NCBI GenBank assembly: GCA_019059635.1
Contig: JAGVRJ010000014.1
Span: 868,001-932,000 of the forward strand
DNA: 64,000 bases
From: Proales similis
Taxonomy: Eukaryota; Rotifera; Eurotatoria; Ploima; Proalidae
Direction: 5' to 3'
Shown: piece after piece, positions 56,867-64,000 of the stretch
Layout of the letters: each line of letters begins with the position of its first letter
How positions within the stretch are numbered: position 1 is the stretch's first letter
Program-made: the position numbers and the translations under genes
Notes under the pieces: model-generated
Databases searched by the model: none
The model's input: the letters and a program-made list of their open reading frames with translations, nothing else
Told to the model about the DNA's origin: nothing

Positions 56867-57132
56867 AGCGGACGAGCACACAAGAACAATAAAGAGAGAA
56901 AGAAAAATAAAAGAGAAAAAAAGAGAGAGAGATTGCAAATGATTTGGGAAGGAAAGGGGCGGCCAGTGTCGAAGGATTGCATAAGCGATTATACGAGACT
57001 TGGGTCGAATGGATGCGATTAAACGACGAGGCGAGCAGTAGTCGGCTTTTGACTCGTCTCCGCTTTCTTCTTGTTTGTCCAACATGAGCTCTTGAGCTCA
57101 AGGTAGAGAGCAGCCTCAAGGTGGCAATCAGC
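56358..57132. other. Region after the Neto-like gene
   Basis: May contain unrecognised cytoplasmic-tail exons of the Neto-like gene. Has GT (56393-56407) and long GA (56833-56863) tracts. Nothing else supported. Confidence 0.35.
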
Positions 57133-57138
57133 TATAAA
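57133..57138 (+). promoter_or_regulatory. TATA box of the EGF/ShK gene
   Basis: TATAAA 80 nt upstream of the ATG at 57218. Most genes in the window lack an obvious TATA box, so this hints at regulated, tissue-specific expression. Confidence 0.5.
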
Positions 57139-57217
57139 TTGCCTCATTTCAAGCAAAAGCCTTTTCAATTTGACGATAGACCTTTTCTAACGCCGACAAG
57201 CGAACTGTTAAATTGAA

Positions 57218-57697
57218 ATGAACGCGCAAACTGCCCTACTCGGTCTGATGTTGTTGAGCCACGCGGCTGTTTTCGTTGCCGCTCAGTGCGATCCGGCCTG
57301 CTTCAACAACGGCCAGACCAATGCCAACGGTGACTGCAACTGCCCGCCTGGCTTCGCCGGCGACCGATGCCAATTCCCTCAGCCGAACCCGAACGCCAAG
57401 AACGACTCGGCTTTCTGCTCTAATGTCAACTGCTGGACCGCCAGCGAAGAGGACTTTTACTCGTGCCCACGCAAGTGCATGTGGTGCCAGAACAAAGAGT
57501 GCAAGAATCTCGGCATCCTGGACAAGGACTGCAACTGCAACTGTCTCAACAGCTTCTACGATGCGGCCAACGGCTGCGAGCTGATCACCTGCGACAACCA
57601 CCCGGCCTGCTTCTTCCAGTTCAAGGCGCCGGGCACTTGCGGCAATCCGTTCGTGGCTGCCATGTGTCCGAAGGCTTGTGGCCGCTGCGAGGCCTAA
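57218..57697 (+). CDS. Secreted Cys-rich protein: EGF-like plus ShK-like modules
   Basis: 159 aa, intronless. Signal peptide MNAQTALLGLMLLSHAAVFVAA. An EGF-like module (CDPACFNNGQ...CNCPPGFAGDRCQ, residues about 24-53) comes first. A middle Cys-rich part (CPRKCMWCQNKECKN) follows, then a C-terminal ShK-like six-Cys module (CDNHPAC ... CPKACGRC, about 124-157). Such proteins are found among secreted enzymes, salivary and cuticular proteins of arthropods. The function here is unknown, and nothing shows it to be toxic. Polyadenylation signal at 57799-57804. Confidence 0.75.
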   Translation: MNAQTALLGLMLLSHAAVFVAAQCDPACFNNGQTNANGDCNCPPGFAGDRCQFPQPNPNAKNDSAFCSNVNCWTASEEDFYSCPRKCMWCQNKECKNLGILDKDCNCNCLNSFYDAANGCELITCDNHPACFFQFKAPGTCGNPFVAAMCPKACGRCEA

Positions 57698-58606
57698 TTG
57701 CCTAATCTCCTTTCGAGGCCAACTGTGATCCATTAATATTCGCCAACAACATAGTCCAATTTGAATTAGTTTTCGCACTTTCTCCCAGTTTGATTTAAAA
57801 TAAACGCAAAAGCATTTAGTCGAGTCAGACGCTTTTCTGGGCTTTGCTTCTTTTAGCAGCTTCTGCATTTTCACACACACACACACACACACGAGAGAGA
57901 GAGAGAGACAGAGAGGAATGCAAGTTGTCACAGTAGGCCAGATTCAGAGCGGCGGCTGAGAGTGGGAGGGCGCTCCAAGTAAGAGAAATAGATCAGATGC
58001 AGGCGAAATGAGGTGGCGGAGAGGGCAAGCTAGAGAGAGCGAGCCGGTGACAAGCGCATCTATTGGACAAAATGGCTCAGCAACGGACGGCGGTGGCGCA
58101 AAATGTTTTTTAAACAAGTGGATGCGCAATACACAGTGTTCAGTGTTAGAGGAGATGATACGCGTTTGAACACGTTGATGCGACGACTGTGAGCGAGAGT
58201 GGAGAGCGCGCGCTGGGTTGTGAGCGCATGCGGTTGTGTCAAATTAGCTCTGAGTTGAAAGCCAAGCCGAGCTGTACAGCGCATGGCCGTGTCCATCGGG
58301 TCAATTGGCATCAGAGCCTGCTGGACAGCAAACGCCATTCAGTTGGGAGAGAGCTGGAGCAGCAGGCTTCTGGCCGGCCACGTTCGACTTAGAAACACCA
58401 ACTTCATCCAAGACAGTTTGCCATGCATTCCTGAATGGTTCAACTCGCATGCGGGTACATGCATGGAGACGCATGGATGGCTCACCGAGCGTATGGGTAA
58501 TCACCGAGCCAAGAGCCGAACTGACATGATCGAATCACGCAGCCGCACAACCAAAACATAAGAGCGAGCAGAGAGCGAAGAATTTTAGACAGCGGCACCT
58601 AGGCAA
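57698..58606. other. Intergenic DNA between EGF/ShK gene and WARS2
   Basis: CA and GA tracts (57872-57910) and no supported gene. Confidence 0.4.
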
Positions 58607-59867
58607 ATGAATCTGTTCGCCAAGCGACTCGTGTCGGTCAGCGGCCGGACGGTGAAGCGTTCGCTGAGTCGACTCGATTGCATAAGGAGCAGCGATAAGC
58701 GAGTATTCTCCGGCATACAGCCAACCTCGATCCCGCATCTGGGCAACTACTTTGGGGCAATCAGGCAGTGGATAGACATCCAGAACGGGAGCAAGGCGCC
58801 CCCGCTCGTCATTTCAATAGTCGATCTGCACGCGATCACTTCGCCCCAAGAACCCGCCCAGCTCAAGTAGGCATGAGGCAAAAGTTTCGCTCGGTTCAAA
58901 CTAGCCAGCTCGTTCAAAGTGATTTCATGATCAAGTCGGCGGCCCTCTTACTCGCCTGCGGTTTAGACCCGTCCAAGACAGTTCTCTATCAGCAGTCGCG
59001 CGTTGCCTATCACGGCCAGCTCGCCTGGATCCTGGCCACCCATCTCACCATGCCTCAGCTAGGTCGAATGCATCAGTTCAAGTTCAAGACTCAGGGACTT
59101 GCTCAGATTCCTCTGGGCCTTTACTTGTATCCAGTGTTGCAAGCGGCCGACATACTCTTGTTCAAATCGACACACGTGCCTGTGGGCGAGGACCAACTTC
59201 AGCACCTTGAGCTCACAAGGGACATTGCGATCAAACTGAACAATTTCTATCAAACTCAGCTCTTCCCTGTGCCCCAGGTCATTCAAGGTCACTGCTTTTG
59301 ATTTTCTTTTCCTTTTGCCCAACACTGTCCGGCCTTTGTCGCCATTCTCACTCGTCTCTAAACTCTTCTCAAACTGAGCGCTGAACGCTTTTGCTGTTTC
59401 AAGGTCAATTCAAGAAACTGCGCAGTCTGCGCGATCCGAGAAAGAAAATGTCCAAGTCAGACCCAGACCCGGCAAGTCGAGTAGAGCTAACCGACGAGCC
59501 GGAGGTGATCAATCGCAAAATAAGGAAAGCAGTCACCGACTCGACTTCGACTCTTTCGTACGAGCCGGACACGAGACCGGGAGTTGCGACTCTGATCGAC
59601 ATCGAGGCAGCCTGCACTGACCGCGATCCGGACGATATTGTCGAATGGGCCTATTTGAACGCGATGGACACAGGCATGTACAAGAAGCATCTGGGTCCGC
59701 TGCTAGCCGACTATCTGAAGCCGATTCGGCTCAAGTACACGCAGCTTATGAGAGACCAGGCGTACGTGAGACGTGTGCTCGAAGATGGCGCGCAAATGGC
59801 CAACCAAATCGCTGCCGAGAATTTCGATCACGTAAGCAAAGTGATCGGACTAAAGCTGACGGAATAA
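58607..59867 (+). CDS. WARS2: Tryptophanyl-tRNA synthetase, mitochondrial
   Basis: Class I synthetase that charges mitochondrial tRNA-Trp. Exons 58607-58866, 58920-59287 and 59404-59867; 363 aa. An Arg-rich presequence precedes [19 protein letters not shown] (HIGH-type site). Then [35 protein letters not shown], and KKMSKSDP (KMSKS loop). The first intron has a closer acceptor at 58902-58904, but the one ending at 58919 gives a 53-nt intron and the better family match. Sequence similarity is to the bacterial-type mitochondrial enzyme, not cytosolic WARS1. Confidence 0.94.
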
Positions 59868-60069
59868 AAGTGGCGAAGCGCTTGTGTGCTAAAAGTTGTT
59901 TAAAGTCTGCCGTCATCGAGCCCGTGAAGTGGCCGCTTCCGTTTCTCTTCATTTCGCATCCTCTCTCTCTCTCTCTCTCTCTTGATCGTTTGCTTAATAC
60001 CTTGCTCTGTCTGTCTCTGTATGCTCGAATTGTGTGCGTTTAGATAAATAGAAGATCTATTTGAAAAAA

Positions 60070-61665
60070 ATGTCACAGAGCGAAGGCAACAAGCAGTTTC
60101 GTCGCAACTACAAAAACAACCATTTGGATGCGGACGAGTTGCGCAAGAGACGAGAGGACACGAGCATCATGCTGCGCAAGCAAAAGCGAGACGAGCAGCT
60201 GCTTAAAAAGCGAAACGTGGCCGACAAGCAGGAAGAGCTCGAGTTGGAAGCGGACGAGCTCCAGGAGTCAAATCTGGGACCGGCTGCATCCTCCCTGATC
60301 ACGCCCGACATGATTCAAATGCTTCTGTGCGGCAGCGAACAAGAGCAGCTGAGCGTTACGCAGCGATTCAGAAAGCTCTTGTCCAAAGAGCCCAATCCGC
60401 CCATTGACGAGGTTATCGGCACCGGCATTGTGCCCAAGTTTGTCGAATTCCTGCAGCGCGAGGATTACAACATTCAATTCGAAGCCGCCTGGGCTCTGAC
60501 CAACATCGCGTCCGGCAATTCGATGCAGACCAGGTGTGTTATCGAAGCAGGCGCCCTGCCCATATTCGTCCGCTTGCTCAGCTCGCCGTACGAGGACGTG
60601 CAAGAACAGGCCGTGTGGGCATTGGGAAACATTGCGGGCGACAGTCCCGAGTGCCGCAATCTGGTGCTTGACCACGGTATCCTCATGCCTTTGCTGGTAA
60701 TCTTGTCCAAGCCAAACCGTCTCACAATGACCAGAAACGCCGTCTGGTGTTTGTCCAATCTGTGCCGAGGAAAGAATCCGCCGGTCGAGTTTGCCAAGGT
60801 GGAGCCAGCGCTGCCTGCTCTGGCCACTCTTCTCTACAACCAGGACGTGGACGTGTTGTCCGACACATGCTGGGCGCTCTCCTATCTGACCGACGGACCG
60901 AACGAGAAGATTCAAAAAGTGATCGAGGCCGGCGTTTGCCCTCGTCTGGTCGAATTGTTGATGCACGGCTCGCTTAACGTGGTGCAGGCGGCGCTCAGAG
61001 GAGTCGGCAACATTGTGACCGGCGACGACCCGCAGACTCAAGTGATCCTTGATTGCCAGGCGCTCAACTATCTGCTACCGCTGCTCAATTCGACCAAAGA
61101 GGCGATTCGCAAAGAGGCATGCTGGACCATATCCAACATCACAGCCGGAAACAAGCAGCAGATTCAGGCTGTGTTCGACGCCAACGTGTTCCCAAAGCTG
61201 ATCGAGATATTGGCCAGAGGCGAGCACAAGACGCGCAAAGAGGCCGCTTGGGCCGTGGTCAACGCCACCTCCAGTGCCTCGGTCGAGCAGATTCGCTATT
61301 TGGTCAGTCTGCAGGTCATCCCGCCCCTGTGCGAGTTGCTCGCCTCGGTCGACTCAAAAGTGATCGAGGTCGCTCTAAACGGCCTCGACAACATACTCAA
61401 AATTGGCCAGCACGAGGCACACCTGAACGAAGGAATCAACCCGTACGTGCTCAAAGTGGAAGAATGCGGCGGCCTTGACAAGCTGGAGAACTGTCAGTCG
61501 CACGACAACGACAAAATCTACAAAAAGGCCTTCCAGCTCATCGAAACCTTTTTCGGCATGGAAGAAGAGGACGCCGGCTTGATGCCGCCCGCCGATCACA
61601 ATCAGTTTCAGTTCAACGTTTCGGGCCAGCCGGGCCAAGGCGCGCAAGGAGGCTTCAACTTTTAG
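60070..61665 (+). CDS. Importin subunit alpha (KPNA1/5/6 type), intronless
   Basis: Nuclear import adaptor, 531 aa. N-terminal IBB domain ([20 protein letters not shown] and KRNV). Ten armadillo repeats with the NLS-binding Trp/Asn ladder ([70 protein letters not shown]). The C-terminal acidic CAS-binding region and a Gly/Gln tail end the protein. Wording such as [17 protein letters not shown] and [18 protein letters not shown] is nearest the alpha-1 clade. There are no introns. Confidence 0.95.
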   Translation: MSQSEGNKQFRRNYKNNHLDADELRKRREDTSIMLRKQKRDEQLLKKRNVADKQEELELEADELQESNLGPAASSLITPDMIQMLLCGSEQEQLSVTQRFRKLLSKEPNPPIDEVIGTGIVPKFVEFLQREDYNIQFEAAWALTNIASGNSMQTRCVIEAGALPIFVRLLSSPYEDVQEQAVWALGNIAGDSPECRNLVLDHGILMPLLVILSKPNRLTMTRNAVWCLSNLCRGKNPPVEFAKVEPALPALATLLYNQDVDVLSDTCWALSYLTDGPNEKIQKVIEAGVCPRLVELLMHGSLNVVQAALRGVGNIVTGDDPQTQVILDCQALNYLLPLLNSTKEAIRKEACWTISNITAGNKQQIQAVFDANVFPKLIEILARGEHKTRKEAAWAVVNATSSASVEQIRYLVSLQVIPPLCELLASVDSKVIEVALNGLDNILKIGQHEAHLNEGINPYVLKVEECGGLDKLENCQSHDNDKIYKKAFQLIETFFGMEEEDAGLMPPADHNQFQFNVSGQPGQGAQGGFNF

Positions 61666-62751
61666 ACTCGGCTCAATCCCGACTCTCAGCTTCTCTTTGT
61701 ATGGTCGCCAGGTCGCCTTCACTCGCAACGTTCACAACTCTCCTTTTTTCGCTTCAAATTCTCTCATTTTCCTATTCATTGAAAAACGCCTGGAGCCGGC
61801 TCGGTGACCACGTCGTCGACGATTAGCGACGTCCGCGTTGTTTGCCTGTTCGAACGTGCGCAGTTGTCCCGCTCTTTCTCTTTGCTAGTTGTGTTTATTC
61901 ATTATTTGCATTGTGCATCTTCTCTTCTTCAAGTTTCTTTTGTTTTCTGCCTATTTCGCTCGTTCTTCTTTCTTACTTTGTTTCTGTTTCTCACTTTCCA
62001 GCTCGTTTATTTATATCTTTATACATCGGGCACCACCAGCGCCGCACCAATCATCACCACCGCCGCCATCGTCTTGAGCACGTTCGGTCTGTTCAAGCCG
62101 TTGCGACGATGCGTATCCTCATTGGCCCTGTATTTGTCAATGCATGTCGTTTTCAGTCTCTTTTCTCTCTATCCCGGCTTCTCATTTAGTTTTCCTCTTT
62201 ATCTTGATTGTCAGGCCGCCGTCAATAAACACCTTTATTCAGCATGTAAACTCTTGGCCCGTGCTTCTCCTCATTTCATTACCATTCGCACTTGAACAGA
62301 CCACACACTCATTTAGAACAACGTAAATAATACAGATTTAAAGAGAAACATTCGATGTTGTATTCTCTGTGTGTCTTCTACTGGCTCGCATTTCTGATCT
62401 CAACAATGAAATAAATCTGAGAGAAAGAGGCTCAGAACGAGACCAATCTGCTTCGTTTCCTTTCGCTCTTGTCGAGTAGGCAGCGTCGAGCAGACTTTTT
62501 TTGGGGGTTTTATTCGTAATAATTGAAAAGCAAAAAAGTCGCAAACTCGAAAAAGAAAACTTTCAAATACTTTTCCGGTCACCGAACACGTTCGAATATA
62601 TATAGTATATATAAAAAGAGAGAGAGAGAGAGGGGGAAAGAGGGGAGCGGGGGAAGAAAATTTGGTTTTAAATTGATAAACAGTCGCCTCTGTATGGAAA
62701 AAAGAACTCAAGGTCGATTGCCTAGCCATGCGGGCAGTTGAAATAAGAGGC
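61666..62751. other. 3' regions of two convergent genes
   Basis: Importin alpha 3' UTR side, with T/C-rich runs, and the PHKG 3' UTR on the minus strand (TTTATT at 62509-62514, i.e. AATAAA). (GA)n at 62618-62631. No additional gene. Confidence 0.4.
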
Positions 62752-64000
62752 CTAGGTTGATTCGGGCGCTGCCATGTGGTCAATACGCGAAGCGTGAAGC
62801 GACTTTAGGTCGCATTTAGGCTCAATTTCGAATAGAACAGCTCGATTCTGTTGCTCGCCTTTTTTCACCCAATGGCCGTAAATGGTGAACGCAGCCTTGT
62901 CGATCAGCTCGCGGTAGATTTTAAATCGGTACGGATTCTCGGCCAGATCGGCCGACTGGACTGGCCGAGCGCAGAACTTGAGAGTTCGGAGGCGAATGGT
63001 GGCGCGCGCCATTTGAGCGTAGACTTTGAAGCGTGGCTTACGCTCGTAGGCGGGCGCGACAGGCACGTACTCGCGAGCGAAGAAAGCGCTGCTCAGAGCC
63101 TGTTCGACGGTGAATCGCTTTGAAGGATCGACCACGAGCAGGTTACGGATCAGATCCTTGGCCTGTTCGGAGACGTCCTCCCATTCGGGCGACGAGAACG
63201 AGTAATTGCCTTCCATGATCATTCGCAGCATGATCATCTGCCGACGGTGCCAGAAGGGCGGCGAGCCGCTCAGCAGCGTGTAAAGAATCACGCCGCACGC
63301 CCACATGTCGACCATCATGCCGTAGCCCGGCTTACCCTCGTACATCGAGCAGGCAAGTATCTCGGGCGCCAAGTAGCCGGGCGTGCCACAAAGCTCCCTT
63401 AGCTCCTCGCCTTCTTGCAGCTTCACTGCGAAGCCGAAATCGGTTATTTTCACGTTCATCTCGTTGTCGAGCAGAATGTTCTCCGGCTATTGAGAGACAA
63501 ACGTTAGAGGCCGCTGTTGAGAAAAATCGGAAGAGATTTTTTCAACCTTGAGATCGCGATGAACGATGCTGCGCTTGTGAAGCCACAGTACCGACTCGAA
63601 TATGTCGCGCATGATTTGCCTGAACAGATAGTCAGCCGACTGTTCAATCTCGCGTGTCTGGGTCAACCTACCGCGCTTTCTTCTCCGACAATCGAACCAC
63701 CCGGGTCAAGTAGTCGAATAGCTCTCCGTTCGGACACCTTTGCTCGGCGAACAAAAGTCAAATGAGAGACAAAATGAGACGAGAATTTAATTTACAGCTC
63801 CATGACTATGAACACAAACGACTCGGACTCGAACGTGTCGTGTATCTCAATTATATTGGGATGGCCTCCGATCAGCTTCATGATCTCAATCTCCCTCACC
63901 GTCTGCTCTCGCAGCTCGTCACTGTTGAACTCGAGAATTTTCACCGCGTACTCTTTGCCGCTGCTCTTTTCAACGCATCGTCTGACCACACTGCTGATGC
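62752..64000 (-). CDS. PHKG: Phosphorylase kinase gamma catalytic subunit (5' end outside window)
   Basis: Ser/Thr kinase that activates glycogen phosphorylase. Exons (transcript order): >64000-63796, 63737-63672, 63619-63547 and 63486-62752. The kinase domain begins in the Gly loop (ISSVVRRC), followed by AVKIL (Lys), MELCPNGELFDYL, HRDLKPENILLDNE, DFGFA (in place of DFG-L), GTPGYLAPE, and WACGVILYTLLSG. The C-terminal calmodulin-binding region is shorter than in vertebrates. Intron donors include gttgaa (63546). The first exons lie beyond position 64000. Confidence 0.93.

Noticed and set aside
1-64000. tRNA, rRNA or CRISPR features
   Set aside because: No T-loop/anticodon arrangement, rRNA segment or spaced repeat array was recognised. 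This was by eye only.

Overview
The window reads as nuclear DNA from a small, compact invertebrate genome. Most genes are spliced, and nearly all introns are 52-68 nt. Intergenic gaps are short, and (GA)n/(CA)n microsatellites are everywhere. The gene content is animal: integrin beta, an atypical Gyc88E-type soluble guanylate cyclase, a seven-cadherin-repeat protocadherin, a Neto-like CUB/LDLa receptor and a ZP-domain membrane protein. Arthropod-style TCAGT initiators lie about 35 nt downstream of TATA boxes in two places. Gyc88E together with a delta-type protocadherin, tiny introns and several intronless genes suggests a small arthropod, possibly a mite. That placement is inference.

Layout. 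1-4.6 kb: SDHD, a small tail-anchored ORF, and ADCK5, which appears to carry a pair of mutually exclusive exons. 4.8-9.1 kb: an autonomous-type Helitron whose Rep-helicase frame is broken by one in-frame stop. 9.6-12.75 kb: integrin beta in 13 exons. 13.1-14.9 kb: an intronless CocE/X-Pro-dipeptidase-type hydrolase of bacterial family. Its 3' UTR is a copy of the integrin 3' UTR, so the gene sits between two direct repeats. 15.0-25.6 kb: about 10.6 kb with no recognisable gene, rich in microsatellites and homeodomain-like TAAT sites. 25.6-31.2 kb: protocadherin and a RING-finger protein. 31.4-33.0 kb (minus strand): ZP-domain protein. 33.6-36.2 kb: CEP43/FGFR1OP and ribosomal protein S17. 36.3-38.9 kb (minus): glutaredoxin and TRMT1. 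39.0-40.3 kb: LSM6 and an unrecognised four-exon gene. 41.3-45.4 kb (minus): ceramide glucosyltransferase and TMEM65. 46.7-47.2 kb: RPL35A. 49.4-52.2 kb: Gyc88E. 52.8-53.6 kb: COPS8. 54.6-56.4 kb: Neto-like receptor. 57.2-57.7 kb: secreted EGF/ShK-like protein. 58.6-59.9 kb: mitochondrial WARS2. 60.1-61.7 kb: importin alpha. 62.75-64.0 kb (minus, runs off the end): phosphorylase kinase gamma.

The genes do not form a pathway. It is an ordinary mixture of housekeeping and signalling genes. The unusual parts are the alternative exon pair in ADCK5, the hydrolase with a borrowed 3' UTR, the nearly intact Helitron, two GC-AG introns, and the large gene-free block with a repeated TTAATCG word. Exon coordinates come from reading frame, splice dinucleotides, intron phase and remembered family conservation. 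None has been checked against transcripts.
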